Shown here in pieces: positions 33,478 through 43,219 of a stretch of 64,000 nucleotides of DNA. The DNA comes from Phaeobacter inhibens DSM 16374. GTDB lineage: Bacteria > Pseudomonadota > Alphaproteobacteria > Rhodobacterales > Rhodobacteraceae. The DNA lies in contig NZ_KI421498.1 of assembly GCF_000473105.1 (NCBI RefSeq), forward strand, positions 496,001-560,000, read 5' to 3'. Within the stretch, counting starts at the first letter, position 1. Each line of letters begins with the position of its first letter. Both the position numbers and the translations under genes were made by a program. The notes beneath the pieces are model-generated. The model was not told the origin of the DNA, did not search any database, and saw only the letters and a list, made by a program, of their open reading frames with translations.

Positions 33478-34141
33478 GTTTATGCGGGGCTCTGCCGGAC
33501 GAACGGCTGGAACAGGGCCAAGGAGATAACGACTTCATCTTGCGGGGCGGGGATATTTAACCGCCCTTGGTCCGGGGGTGTTGCACGATGGTGTGGCGTG
33601 TTTTCCCTTGGCAATGTCCATCCCTCGGCTGGTCGCCGTGGCGGTGCGGAACGTCGCAATATTGGTGACAGTTACCAAACTGTGTTCCGCGAACAGTTGC
33701 AGGCTGGTCGTCTTGCAACCGCTGGACGCGGGAATAGACGGTCACAGCGCCTCAGGATCCTGGCGGTCTGGCCGGTGATCTTGGATGCACGCGAGGAAGA
33801 TTCTGCCGATCTGGTCAAGGGGGGTGGCCCAAAGAGAGGAGGAGAAAGCATACGGCTGCGCTTTGCCGTCAGACGATGTGAAATATACCTGATGAGGGCG
33901 ACAGGACGGTGCCGTCCGATTCTGGACGTCTGCGTGCCGCTGATCACCGTATCACTCGTTACTACAAAGCTGTCTGACAGGCCCCCGGAACGTGAGCGCA
34001 GCCGCAGAAACAGCATTAACCTATCGTTAACCAGGGGGCTATTCCGGTATTCCTTACCTTACGTCATCCTTTGCTATATGGCAGCGCGTTAGTGTGGTTT
34101 CGCCGATTGACGGCGACTACATCTGATCGCAGTGTCACCAC
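33478..34141. other. Gene-free stretch before glnE
   Basis: No supported gene over about 660 bases. A plus-strand open frame at 33598-34092 has Arg-rich, uneven composition and no recognised domain. AT-rich text at about 34010-34090 would hold the glnE promoter. Confidence 0.4.
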
Positions 34142-36958
34142 ATGGGACAGTCAATTGAAATTCAGCGCCTTCCACGGGCATTTGATGCAGATCTGGGACA
34201 GGATGCGCTGGCACTTGTGCCTGCTCTTCACGGTGATCAGGCCCGTCTGGTGGCCGGTGCGGCAGGGTCCAGCCCTTATCTGAAGGAGTTGATTAGCCGC
34301 GAGGCGGATTGGCTGGCGCCCGCGCTGGCGGACCCGCAGACAGCTCTTGCAGGCATTTTTGCGGATGTGCGGGCTTTGGCGCCAGACCAGCTGAAGCCGG
34401 GGCTGCGGCGGGCCAAGCGCCAGCTGGCGTTGCTGAGCGGGTTATGTGATCTGGCCGGGGCCTGGGATCTCATGCAGGTGACCACCGCGCTGACACAGTT
34501 TGCAGAGCTTTGCGCAGATGTTGCCATCAAGGCCGAGATCGCCGCCCTCATCCGCCGTAAGAAATTGCCGGGACTGACAGAAGCGGATGTTGACACAGCG
34601 GGCGGGCTGACTCTTTTGGCGATGGGCAAAATGGGCGCCTATGAGCTGAACTACAGCTCGGACATCGACATGATCTGCCTCTTTGATGAGACACGGTTTG
34701 ACCCTGATGATTTCTATGAGGCGCGTCAGGGCATGGTTCGGGCCACCCGCAATATGTGTACGGTGCTCAGTGAGCGCACCGCTGATGGCTATGTGTTCCG
34801 CACCGACCTGCGGCTGCGGCCCGACCCGTCGGTGACGCCGGTTGCCATGGCGATGGAGGCGGCGGAGCGCTACTATGAGAGCCTTGGTCGCACTTGGGAA
34901 CGGGCGGCCTACATCAAGGCGCGCCCCTGCGCCGGTGATCTGAAGGCGGGCGCGGATTTCTTGCAGACGCTGCGCCCCTTCGTCTGGCGGCGGCATTTGG
35001 ATTTCGCAGCCATTCAGGATGCCCATGATATGCGTCTGCGGATCCGCGAGAACAAAGGCACCGGTGGCCCGCTGACTGTGCCCGGCCATGATATGAAGCT
35101 GGGGCGTGGTGGCATTCGCGAGATTGAGTTTTTCACCCAGACCCGGCAGCTGATCGCGGGTGGGCGTGATGAAAGCCTGCGTCCGCGCGGCACTCTGGAC
35201 GGGCTGCGGGCGTTGGCCGCAAAGGATTGGGTGCCACAGGATGTCTGCGACCAGCTTGGCGCGCATTATGTCGCCCACCGAGAGGTGGAGCACCGGATCC
35301 AGATGGTGCATGACGCCCAGACTCACCGGATGCCACAGTCTGAGGATGGCATCGCCCGGATTGCCTGCCTGATGGACCGTGACCCGGCGGCGCTGCTGGC
35401 GCAGACCAAGGCGCGGTTGCAGGAGGTGCATGAGTTGAGCGAAGGGTTTTTCGCGCCGGATGCACCGCCGGAGGTTGCGCCTCAAACCCTGCCGGATGCA
35501 TTGGACAGCGATATCCTGGCCCGTTGGCCCACCTATCCGGCGCTGCGCTCGGCGCGGGGGGCGCAGATCTTTGAGCGGCTGAAGCCAGAACTGCTGGCGC
35601 GGTTGTCGCGCACCGCCCAACCGGCAGAGGCCTTGGTGGCGCTGGACGGGTTTCTGGCCGGGCTGCCTGCGGGGGTGCAGCTGTTTTCGCTGTTTGAGGC
35701 CAATCCGCAGCTGATTGATCTGCTGATTGATATTGTTGGCACCTCTGGCACGCTGGCGAGCTATCTGTCGCGCAATTCCAGCGTATTTGACGCGGTGATC
35801 GGAGGGTCGTTTTTTGATGACTGGCCCGGACGTGAGGCGTTGGGTCAGTTGCTGGCGGCGGTGCTGGCGCAGGAAGAGGATTATGAGACGCAGCTGGATG
35901 CGACCAGACGCTGGTGTAAGGAATGGCATTTCCGCATCGGCGTGCACCACCTGCGCGGGTTGATTGATGCCGCAACAGCCGGGGCGCAATATGCTGAACT
36001 GGCAGAGGTTGTGATTGCTGGGCTGGCGCCGGTGGTGGTGCAGCAGTTCGCGCAAAAGCACGGCCCCCCGCCGGGGCGCGGCGCAGCCGTTCTTGGAATG
36101 GGGTCGCTGGGCGCGGGGCGGATCAATGCGCTGTCAGATCTGGACGTCATTGTGATCTATGATCCGGGAACGGCAGAGGCTTCGGACGGGCCGCGACCAC
36201 TGGCGACGCGCCCCTATTATGCGCGGCTGACGCAGGCGCTGATCACGGCGCTGACGGCGCGGATGTCGCAGGGCCAGCTCTATGAGGTGGACATGCGGCT
36301 GCGCCCCTCGGGCACGCAGGGGCCGGTGGCCACCAGTCTGGAGAGCTTCTGCCAGTATCAACGCAATGACGCCTGGGTCTGGGAGCATCTGGCACTGACC
36401 CGGGCACGTGTGGTCGCAATCGCACCGCTGCCTGCGGCCGCTGGTCTGGCGCAGGATATCGCTGCGTTTCGCCGTACATTTCTAGCAGCCCCTCGCAGTC
36501 GGGATGCGATCCTGCCGGATGTCGCGAAGATGCGGGCGCGTCTCGCTGCTGCCAAGGCGCCAAGCGGCCCCTGGGACGCCAAGACTGGCGCGGGGCGGAT
36601 GATGGACATCGAGCTGATCGCTCAGGCAGGGGTCTTGCTCAGCGAGGCGACCGGACAGGATGTGGCCGCTGGTCTGGAGGGCGCTGTCGCCTGTGGCTGG
36701 CTGGATGCCGCAGATGCGGCTGAATTGCAGCGCGGCTATGATCTATTCTGGTCGGTGCAGACAGCGGCGCGACTGGTTTCGGGCAAGGCCATTGATGCGC
36801 AGACCCTGGGAGAGGGCGGTGCGTTGTTTCTTTGCCGCAGCACCGGCTACGCGGATCTTGCCGCATTGGAAGCGGATTTGACGGCGCGCTACGCGCGGTG
36901 CGGTGATATCATCGCCGCCGCATTGGAGAGAGAAGGGGCCAGCGGCCATGACGACTGA
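34142..36958 (+). CDS. glnE: Bifunctional glutamine-synthetase adenylyltransferase/deadenylase
   Basis: 938 residues, near the usual 940. It adds AMP to, or removes AMP from, glutamine synthetase in response to PII and glutamine, and so tunes nitrogen assimilation. Two nucleotidyltransferase-like domains are visible: the first with GKMGAYELNYSSDIDMICLF at about residues 160-180, the second with GMGSLGAGRINALSDLDVIV at about 650. The short downstream gene overlaps by 11 bases. The start ATG 34142 lacks a clear strong ribosome binding site, so the first residues are uncertain. Confidence 0.93.
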   Translation: MGQSIEIQRLPRAFDADLGQDALALVPALHGDQARLVAGAAGSSPYLKELISREADWLAPALADPQTALAGIFADVRALAPDQLKPGLRRAKRQLALLSGLCDLAGAWDLMQVTTALTQFAELCADVAIKAEIAALIRRKKLPGLTEADVDTAGGLTLLAMGKMGAYELNYSSDIDMICLFDETRFDPDDFYEARQGMVRATRNMCTVLSERTADGYVFRTDLRLRPDPSVTPVAMAMEAAERYYESLGRTWERAAYIKARPCAGDLKAGADFLQTLRPFVWRRHLDFAAIQDAHDMRLRIRENKGTGGPLTVPGHDMKLGRGGIREIEFFTQTRQLIAGGRDESLRPRGTLDGLRALAAKDWVPQDVCDQLGAHYVAHREVEHRIQMVHDAQTHRMPQSEDGIARIACLMDRDPAALLAQTKARLQEVHELSEGFFAPDAPPEVAPQTLPDALDSDILARWPTYPALRSARGAQIFERLKPELLARLSRTAQPAEALVALDGFLAGLPAGVQLFSLFEANPQLIDLLIDIVGTSGTLASYLSRNSSVFDAVIGGSFFDDWPGREALGQLLAAVLAQEEDYETQLDATRRWCKEWHFRIGVHHLRGLIDAATAGAQYAELAEVVIAGLAPVVVQQFAQKHGPPPGRGAAVLGMGSLGAGRINALSDLDVIVIYDPGTAEASDGPRPLATRPYYARLTQALITALTARMSQGQLYEVDMRLRPSGTQGPVATSLESFCQYQRNDAWVWEHLALTRARVVAIAPLPAAAGLAQDIAAFRRTFLAAPRSRDAILPDVAKMRARLAAAKAPSGPWDAKTGAGRMMDIELIAQAGVLLSEATGQDVAAGLEGAVACGWLDAADAAELQRGYDLFWSVQTAARLVSGKAIDAQTLGEGGALFLCRSTGYADLAALEADLTARYARCGDIIAAALEREGASGHDD

Positions 36959-37238
36959 GGCGACACCACATGCACCGCTTGCCCAGCTTGATCCCAAGGG
37001 GCTGATCCGGGAGAGTTTTTGCATCGACGGGATTCAGAACGGGGAATGCCGCAGCATTTTTCTGGATTGGGCGCTGAGCCTGCCCGATGGGGTTGATAGC
37101 CGTCAGGCAATGTCAGCCCTGCTTGAACAGGTGGCAGCGGATCACCCGGATCATCCGATGACGGCGGTGCTGCGCGAGGGACTGCAGAGCGCCGCCAAAC
37201 CCCGCAGGCGCGGCGGCTGGCGGTCGCGCGCGCGGTAA
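36948..37238 (+). CDS. Small conserved-looking protein after glnE
   Basis: 96 residues, no domain recognised. Acidic and helical in the middle (RQAMSALLEQVAADHPDHPM), with an Arg-rich end. It overlaps glnE by 11 bases, hence probably translated with it. GGAGAGAGAAGGGG lies upstream of the ATG. I know similar short genes after glnE in Rhodobacteraceae but no function. Confidence 0.7.
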   Translation: MTTEATPHAPLAQLDPKGLIRESFCIDGIQNGECRSIFLDWALSLPDGVDSRQAMSALLEQVAADHPDHPMTAVLREGLQSAAKPRRRGGWRSRAR

Positions 37239-37359
37239 CCGGACGGGCGCCGCGCAGGTGCCGACCGCAACGCGTGCCGCAAGGCCCTGCGACGCAGGTG
37301 ATCTGCGCCTGATCCAACACGCTCTTTCAACGGGCAGAGGTTGGGGGTAAGAGGGGCAT

Positions 37360-38574
37360 ATGACAGCTTCTCCCTCCGCGCCCGAGCGCGCCCGCGTAAA
37401 ACTGAAACCCAAAGCCAATGCCCGCGCTCTGCGTCACGGCTTCCCATGGGTCTATGCCAATGAGCTGGTCACCGACCGGCGTACCCGCAAGCTGGCCCCC
37501 GGCACGCTCGCGGTGCTGGAAGATGACGGCATGACGTCGATGGGTCTGGTCGCGATCAACCCCGAGAGCAAGATCATCGCGCGCATGCTGGACACGGATC
37601 CGGCGGCTGAGATCAACCAGGATTGGTTCGAGACCCGCCTGAGCCGCGCACTGGCGTTGCGCGAACAGCTTTATGATGCGCCCTATTACCGGCTGGCCCA
37701 TGCCGAATCCGACGGCTTGCCCGGCGTGGTGATCGACCGGTTTGGCGATACCTGCGTGGTGCAGCCCAATGCAGCCTGGGCCGAGGCCCATCTCGATGCG
37801 CTGACCGACGCGCTGGTTGCGGTCACCGGGGTCACCACCGTTCTGAAAAACGCCTCCGGCAGGGCGCGCAGCCTGGAAGGGCTGGATGATGTCAGCACAA
37901 CCCTGCGCGGCACGACCCCGGAGGCCCCGGTGCAGGTCACGATGAATGGCGCGACCTATATGGCGGATCTGACCGGCGGGCAGAAAACCGGGTTGTTCTA
38001 CGACCAGCGCGACAACCACGCCTTTGCTGCGAAACTGGTGAAACCCGGTGCCAAGGTGCTCGACGTGTTTTCCCACGTGGGTGGCTTTGGTCTGGCGATG
38101 CTGGCTGCGGGTGCTGCAGAGGCAACCTGCGTTGATGGCTCCGCCCCGGCGCTGGACCTGGCTCGCGAAGGGGCTGCGGCCAGTGATTTTGCGGATCGGT
38201 TCGCGGCGCGGCAGGGCGATGCCTTTGAGGTGTTGACACAGCTGGCCGAGGAAGGCGTGCAGTTTGACGTGGTGATTTGTGATCCGCCCGCCTTTGCCCC
38301 GTCGAAACAAGCACTTGAGGCGGGCCTGCGCGCCTATGAGCGGATTGCCAAACTGGCTGCGCCGCTGGTGGCTCCGGGTGGGTATCTGGGCCTCTGCTCT
38401 TGTTCCCATGCCGCTGATCTTAGCCGCTTCCGCAATGCTTCTGCGCGCGGGATCGGGCGCGGTGGGCGGCGCAGCCAGCTGCTGCACACCGGATATGCGG
38501 GTGCAGATCATCCGCAGCTGCCTCAACTGGCTGAAAGCGGCTATCTGAAGGCCGTTTTCTTCCGGCTCGACTGA
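37360..38574 (+). CDS. Class I SAM-dependent rRNA methyltransferase, RlmI-like
   Basis: 404 residues. N-terminal PUA-like part (RHGFPWVYANEL), then an RSmI-type methyltransferase domain: GGQKTGLFYDQRDNHAF, DVFSHVGGFGLAMLAAG (SAM site), CDPPAFAPSKQ (catalytic DPPxF) and CSCSH with the likely catalytic Cys. The family makes 5-methylcytosine in 23S rRNA (RlmI at C1962). Substrate position in this species is inferred. It lies alone with a PIN gene just downstream. Confidence 0.83.
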   Translation: MTASPSAPERARVKLKPKANARALRHGFPWVYANELVTDRRTRKLAPGTLAVLEDDGMTSMGLVAINPESKIIARMLDTDPAAEINQDWFETRLSRALALREQLYDAPYYRLAHAESDGLPGVVIDRFGDTCVVQPNAAWAEAHLDALTDALVAVTGVTTVLKNASGRARSLEGLDDVSTTLRGTTPEAPVQVTMNGATYMADLTGGQKTGLFYDQRDNHAFAAKLVKPGAKVLDVFSHVGGFGLAMLAAGAAEATCVDGSAPALDLAREGAAASDFADRFAARQGDAFEVLTQLAEEGVQFDVVICDPPAFAPSKQALEAGLRAYERIAKLAAPLVAPGGYLGLCSCSHAADLSRFRNASARGIGRGGRRSQLLHTGYAGADHPQLPQLAESGYLKAVFFRLD

Positions 38575-38595
38575 TCTGGCGCGGGTGTTCTGGCG

Positions 38596-39138
38596 ATGAA
38601 ACTGCTTCTGGATGCCTGCGTGCTCTATCCGACGGTGATGCGGGAGATGCTGCTGGGCACGGCCCGGATCGGCCATTTCACCCCGCTGTGGTCGCCGCGT
38701 ATCCTGGAAGAATGGGCGCGGGCCGCGCGCAAGATCGGCCCCACGGGCGAGGCGCAGGCGCGGGGTGAAATCGCCCTGATTACCGCCGCTTGGCCGAGAG
38801 CAGCCATCACCCCCACACCCGCAGTAGAGGCGCGGCTCTGGTTGCCGGATCTGGCGGATATTCACGTGCTGGCGGCGGCGATTGTTGGCCATGCGGATGC
38901 GGTCGTGACGGTCAACAACAAGGATTTTCCCCGCCACACACTGGCTGAGGAAGGGCTGGAGCGGATTGGCCCAGATCAGCTGCTTTATGATCTTTGGCTG
39001 AAGGATCCCAACGGTCTGTCAGAGGTGGCAACCTCGGTGCTTGCCGAGGCCAACCGGCTCTCTGGTGGCGGCTGGGAGCTGCGTCCGCTGCTGAAAAAAG
39101 CGCGCTTGCCGCGGCTGGCCAAGGCTTTGACGCGCTGA
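38596..39138 (+). CDS. PIN-domain protein (RSP_2980-like)
   Basis: 180 residues. Acidic PIN residues are visible: Asp in LLLDACVLYP at the N-terminus, Glu in ILEEWARA, Asp in LPDLADIHVLAAA and Asp in VNNKDFP, so a metal-dependent ribonuclease fold is likely. No antitoxin gene lies upstream; the preceding gene is the RlmI-like methyltransferase 21 bases away, so it may be a solitary nuclease and not a toxin-antitoxin pair. Confidence 0.75.
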   Translation: MKLLLDACVLYPTVMREMLLGTARIGHFTPLWSPRILEEWARAARKIGPTGEAQARGEIALITAAWPRAAITPTPAVEARLWLPDLADIHVLAAAIVGHADAVVTVNNKDFPRHTLAEEGLERIGPDQLLYDLWLKDPNGLSEVATSVLAEANRLSGGGWELRPLLKKARLPRLAKALTR

Positions 39139-39146
39139 CGACAGCT

Positions 39147-40142
39147 TTAAACGCTGCTCAGGATGTCAGCGGCAATTTCAAAGGATCTGAGCCGTGCCGC
39201 ATGGTCATGGATCTGCCCCGTGATGATCACCTCATCGGGGCGATAGCGCTCAAGAATGGATGAGAGTTCTGCGCGCACGGTGTCCTTGCTCCCCGTGGCT
39301 GAAATGCGCAGCGCCTCATTCACGCCTGAGAGCACCGGCGCGGGGATGTGGTCAGTGATGTCATCCACCGGCGCGGGCAATTTGCCTGGCTTTCCAAGAC
39401 GCAACCGGGCGAAGGCCTGCTGCATCGTGGTTCGCAGGCGGCGGCCCTCGTCGTCGCTCTCGGCGGCAAAGACATTGATCGCCATCATCGTATGGGGGGC
39501 AGAGAGGTTGGCAGAGGGCTGGAACTGGCGGCGGTAGACCTCCAGCGCCTCTTCCAGCGCCGCAGGGGCGAAATGCGAGGCAAAAGCATAGGGCAGCCCG
39601 AGATGCGCCGCCAGCTGCGCGCCATAGAGGCTGGAGCCGAGCATCCAGACCGGCACATGGGTGTCCTGTCCCGGGAAGGCGCGCACCGCGCGCGATGGAT
39701 CATCAGCGCCCAGAAAACCCATCAGATCAATGACATCCTGCGGGAAGCTGTCACCGGAGGCATGGTCATGGGCCATGCCCCGGCGCAAGGCGCGCGCCGT
39801 CTGCATATCAGTTCCGGGCGCGCGGCCTAATCCCAGATCAATCCGGTCGCCATGCAGGCTTGCCAGCGTGCCAAAGGCCTCCGCGACCATATAGGGTGCA
39901 TGATTGGGCAGCATGATGCCGCCAGCCCCGACCCGGATTGAGCGGGTCTGCGCGGCGATATGGCCAATCAGCACTGCCGTCGCGGCACTTGCGATGCCCG
40001 GCATGTTGTGATGTTCGGCCAGCCAATAGCGGTGATAGCCCCAGCTTTCAGCCCGCTGGGCCAGCTCGGTGCTATTGCGCAAGGACTGGGCAATCGTCTG
40101 GCCTTCGGGCACGGGAGCAAGGTCAAGAACAGAGTAGCGCAT
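39147..40142 (-). CDS. Luciferase-like (LLM class) flavin-dependent oxidoreductase
   Basis: 331 residues, TIM-barrel flavin enzyme of the MsnO8 type. Typical blocks are [34 protein letters not shown] and [13 protein letters not shown]. It uses reduced flavin and oxygen; substrate unknown. ATG 40142 is set by AGGAG seven bases upstream. It converges with the PIN gene at its end. Confidence 0.86.
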   Translation of the reverse strand: MRYSVLDLAPVPEGQTIAQSLRNSTELAQRAESWGYHRYWLAEHHNMPGIASAATAVLIGHIAAQTRSIRVGAGGIMLPNHAPYMVAEAFGTLASLHGDRIDLGLGRAPGTDMQTARALRRGMAHDHASGDSFPQDVIDLMGFLGADDPSRAVRAFPGQDTHVPVWMLGSSLYGAQLAAHLGLPYAFASHFAPAALEEALEVYRRQFQPSANLSAPHTMMAINVFAAESDDEGRRLRTTMQQAFARLRLGKPGKLPAPVDDITDHIPAPVLSGVNEALRISATGSKDTVRAELSSILERYRPDEVIITGQIHDHAARLRSFEIAADILSSV

Positions 40143-40326
40143 GGGGGCTCCTATGAATTCCCAGTGCCGTTGCTTAGGGGGAGCTGGCAATGTGACTGAA
40201 TGGGGCAGAAGGATAACTGTTACCTTCCCATGTGGGGAAGGTTTCCCGCCTTGGCAAGAGGCAGGGATCTACTGGGATCTGTTACCTCTCATTAACCATA
40301 TCTTGCAGGTGGTTACAGGGGGAAGC

Positions 40327-41019
40327 TTATGCTTTGGGGCCGTCCCACTTTGCTTCCAACCGGTCGAGGGCGGCGATGCGCTCCTCGGTCTTCGGGTGGC
40401 TCATCAGCCAGGCGGGAGCCATGCCGCTGCGGGCCTGTGTCAGATCTTCCAGCTTACGAAACAGGCTCTTTTGCGGCGCGATTCCAATGCCGGATTTGGT
40501 CAGCAAGGCGGCCGCATATTCGTCAGCCTCATACTCATCGCTGCGCGACAACCGGGCGGCCAAAAGCGAGGTGAGCACATTGGCGATCCACGGCCCGACA
40601 AAGGGCACAAAGCGACCGATGATCAGCATCAGGGCGGTGCGCAGAGCGTTCTGTCCAGAGAAATCGATCATGCGCTTTTTGGCGTGTCCCAGTGCCACAT
40701 GGCCCAGCTCATGGGCGATGACCGAGGCCAGTTCGGCGTCGCTGACCTCGCCACTGCGGTATTTGCGATAAAACCCGCGGGTGATGAAAATCCGGCCATC
40801 AGGTGCGGCCAGCCCGTTTACCGGATCGACCTCGTAGATATAGACCGGGATATGAGTGATCCCGAGAGCCGCTGCCATGCGGTCGGTCAACTGACGCAGG
40901 CGGGCGTCGGCTAACTCGGTGGATTGCTGGTCAAGGGCGCGATGGGTGCGCCAGACCGACAGGCGATACATCACCAACCCGTAGATCACGGCCAGAAGGA
41001 TGGGGGTCAAACGCAACAT
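40327..41019 (-). CDS. M48-family metalloprotease (HtpX-like)
   Basis: 230 residues. N-terminal membrane segment (LTPILLAVIYGLVMYRL), zinc motif HELGH at about residues 105-109, third ligand in SDEYEADEYAA, and a hydrophobic stretch at about 125-155. Faces the cytoplasm or periplasm; it probably degrades misfolded membrane proteins. No partner gene; mazG lies upstream on the same strand. Confidence 0.85.
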   Translation of the reverse strand: MLRLTPILLAVIYGLVMYRLSVWRTHRALDQQSTELADARLRQLTDRMAAALGITHIPVYIYEVDPVNGLAAPDGRIFITRGFYRKYRSGEVSDAELASVIAHELGHVALGHAKKRMIDFSGQNALRTALMLIIGRFVPFVGPWIANVLTSLLAARLSRSDEYEADEYAAALLTKSGIGIAPQKSLFRKLEDLTQARSGMAPAWLMSHPKTEERIAALDRLEAKWDGPKA

Positions 41020-41065
41020 GATTCAGGATATGGGGCTGTGACAGGGCAGGGACAAGGCGTGGGGG

Positions 41066-41902
41066 TCAGCTGTCGCTGGTGCGATTGGCGGCGCGGCTCT
41101 CGGCCTTCACCTCATCCCAAAGCGCATCCATTTCGGCCAGATCGCTGTTTTCGGGGCGTTTGCCACGGGCGGCCAGCTTGGCTTCGACGCCCTCAAACCG
41201 GCGGGTGAACTTGGCATTGGCAGCCCGGAGCGCTGCCTCCGGTTCTACACCCAGATGGCGGCCCAGATTGGCCATCACAAACATCAGGTCTCCAAACTCT
41301 TCCTCCACCTCGGCCTGGCTCAGGCTGTCGCGCGCCTCGACCAGTTCGGCAGATTCTTCGGCGATCTTGTCGATCACATTCGCTGCTGAGGGCCAGTCGA
41401 AGCCGACACGCGCGGCGCGTTTTTGCAGCTTATAAGCGCGCAGAAGGGCGGGCAGGCCGACCGCAACGCCATCCAAGGTGCCCTGTTGTGCCTTGTCAGC
41501 GCGTTCCGCCGCCTTGATTGCCTCCCAGTCGGCGGTCTGCTGGTCAGCGGATTTTTCGCGGCTCTCATCGCCAAAGACATGCGGATGGCGCGACACCATC
41601 TTGTTGGACATGGTGGTGACCACATCCTGAAAGGTGAAATGACCGGCCTCTGCCGCCATTTGGGCATGAAACACCGATTGAAACAGCAGATCGCCCAACT
41701 CCCCCTTCAGCTCATCCCAGGCTTCACGCTCAATCGCGTCGGCAACTTCGTAAGCTTCTTCAATGGTATAGGGTGCGATGCTGGTAAAATCCTGCTCGAT
41801 ATCCCAGGGGCAGCCGCCCTTTGGATCCCGCAAGCGGCGCATGATTTCCAACAGCCGTTCGATGCCGGCAGTTTCATTGTGGATGAGATTGGTTTCGGGC
41901 AT
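41066..41902 (-). CDS. mazG: Nucleoside triphosphate pyrophosphohydrolase MazG
   Basis: 278 residues with two MazG domains. GGCPWDIEQDFTSIAPYTIE EA in the first and EESAELVEARDS...EEEFGDLMFVMANL in the second hold the Glu and Asp residues that bind magnesium. It removes pyrophosphate from abnormal or signalling NTPs. ATG 41902 is used; 41962 is in frame but extends into the divergent promoter. It faces the M20 hydrolase gene across 64 bases. Confidence 0.9.
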   Translation of the reverse strand: MPETNLIHNETAGIERLLEIMRRLRDPKGGCPWDIEQDFTSIAPYTIEEAYEVADAIEREAWDELKGELGDLLFQSVFHAQMAAEAGHFTFQDVVTTMSNKMVSRHPHVFGDESREKSADQQTADWEAIKAAERADKAQQGTLDGVAVGLPALLRAYKLQKRAARVGFDWPSAANVIDKIAEESAELVEARDSLSQAEVEEEFGDLMFVMANLGRHLGVEPEAALRAANAKFTRRFEGVEAKLAARGKRPENSDLAEMDALWDEVKAESRAANRTSDS

Positions 41903-41966
41903 TGCGGCGGCTCTTGTTCCAGTGTCAGATGCATCAATCCCGAGTCTGACCAAGGAGTCCACCCCA

Positions 41967-43160
41967 ATGCCGGTTGTGAACCGAATTGCCGACTATGCCG
42001 AAGAGATGAAGACCTGGCGCCGGCATCTGCATCAAATCCCCGAACTGGCGCTGGACCTGCCGAAAACCGCGGCCTTTGTGGCTGAGAGGCTACGCGAATT
42101 TGGTGTGGATGAATTGCATGAGGGGATCGCGACTAGCGGTATGGTGGCGATCATCAACGGACAGGGAGACGAGGTGGGCGAGGGGCCGACCATTGGTTTG
42201 CGCGCCGACATGGACGCGCTGCCCATCCCCGAGGAAACGGGGGTAGACTATGTCTCGGGTCATGATGGCAACATGCACGCCTGTGGTCACGACGGTCACA
42301 CCACCATGCTTTTGGGGGCCGCGAAATACCTCGCGGAGACGCGGAATTTCAAAGGTCGCGTGGCGCTGATCTTCCAGCCTGCGGAGGAGGCCATCGGCGG
42401 TGCCCGCATTATGGTCGAAGAGGGCATCATGGAGCGTTTCAACATTGGTGAGGTCTATGCGCTGCATAATGCGCCGGGTCTGCCTGTGGGCGCCTTTGCA
42501 ACCACGCCGGGGCCGCTGATGGCGGCCGTGGATACATTCCACATCAATATTCAGGGTGTTGGCGGCCATGGCGCGATGCCGCATGAAACCCGCGATCCGG
42601 TGATGGCGGCCTGCGGCATGGCGCAGGCGATTCAGACAATTGTATCGCGCAACCACTATGCGCTGGATGATCTCGTGGTTTCTGTCACCCAGATCCACAC
42701 TGGCACCGTCGATAACGTGATCCCCGACACCGCCTATATCAACGGTACCGTGCGCACCTTCGATCCGCGTGTGCAGGAGATGGTGATGCGGCGGATGAAG
42801 GAAATCGTCGCCGGGCAGGCGGCCAGCTATGGGGTTGAGGCTGAGCTGGACTATGAGGTGGGCTACCCTGCCACCATCAACGACGCGGCCAAGACCGGTT
42901 TCGCTGCCACCGTCGCGGGTGAAATCGCAGGCCGTGAGAATGTCGAGGCGGAGGCCGGGCGCGAAATGGGGGCAGAGGATTTCTCCTACATGCTGCAGGC
43001 CCGCCCCGGCGCCTATCTATTTTTGGGGCAGGGAGACAGCGCCGGGCTGCATCATCCCAAATATGATTTCAACGATGAGATCGCGCCGATTGGAGCGTCA
43101 TTTTTTGCCCGTCTGGTCGAGAGAGCACAGCCCATGGTCAACGCATCCAACGACGGGTGA
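41967..43160 (+). CDS. M20-family amidohydrolase (hippurate-hydrolase type)
   Basis: 397 residues. Metal ligands include MHACGHDGHT at about residues 103-112, EEAIGGARIMVEEG, and the later EAGREMGAEDFSYML. The family hydrolyses N-acyl amino acids (aminoacylase/hippuricase type). ATG 41967 follows AAGGAG. The ureohydrolase pair follows about 60 bases later in the same direction, so amino-acid and amine catabolism may be joined here. Confidence 0.87.
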   Translation: MPVVNRIADYAEEMKTWRRHLHQIPELALDLPKTAAFVAERLREFGVDELHEGIATSGMVAIINGQGDEVGEGPTIGLRADMDALPIPEETGVDYVSGHDGNMHACGHDGHTTMLLGAAKYLAETRNFKGRVALIFQPAEEAIGGARIMVEEGIMERFNIGEVYALHNAPGLPVGAFATTPGPLMAAVDTFHINIQGVGGHGAMPHETRDPVMAACGMAQAIQTIVSRNHYALDDLVVSVTQIHTGTVDNVIPDTAYINGTVRTFDPRVQEMVMRRMKEIVAGQAASYGVEAELDYEVGYPATINDAAKTGFAATVAGEIAGRENVEAEAGREMGAEDFSYMLQARPGAYLFLGQGDSAGLHHPKYDFNDEIAPIGASFFARLVERAQPMVNASNDG

Positions 43161-43219
43161 CAAGGACAATGTGACCCGCTATTTGATCAAACAGCAGGTG
43201 CATCACAAGGAGGCGCAGA

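Noticed and set aside
33598-34092. Plus-strand open frame of 164 residues before glnE
   Set aside because: Arg-rich, no domain, and no strong start; treated as non-coding.
34442-36061. Long minus-strand open frame within glnE
   Set aside because: Shadow of a GC-rich gene; glnE motifs are on the plus strand.
40222-40242. Hairpin ACCTTCCC-N5-GGGAAGGT
   Set aside because: Eight-base stem without a T tract in either direction that fits the flanking genes; not claimed as a terminator.
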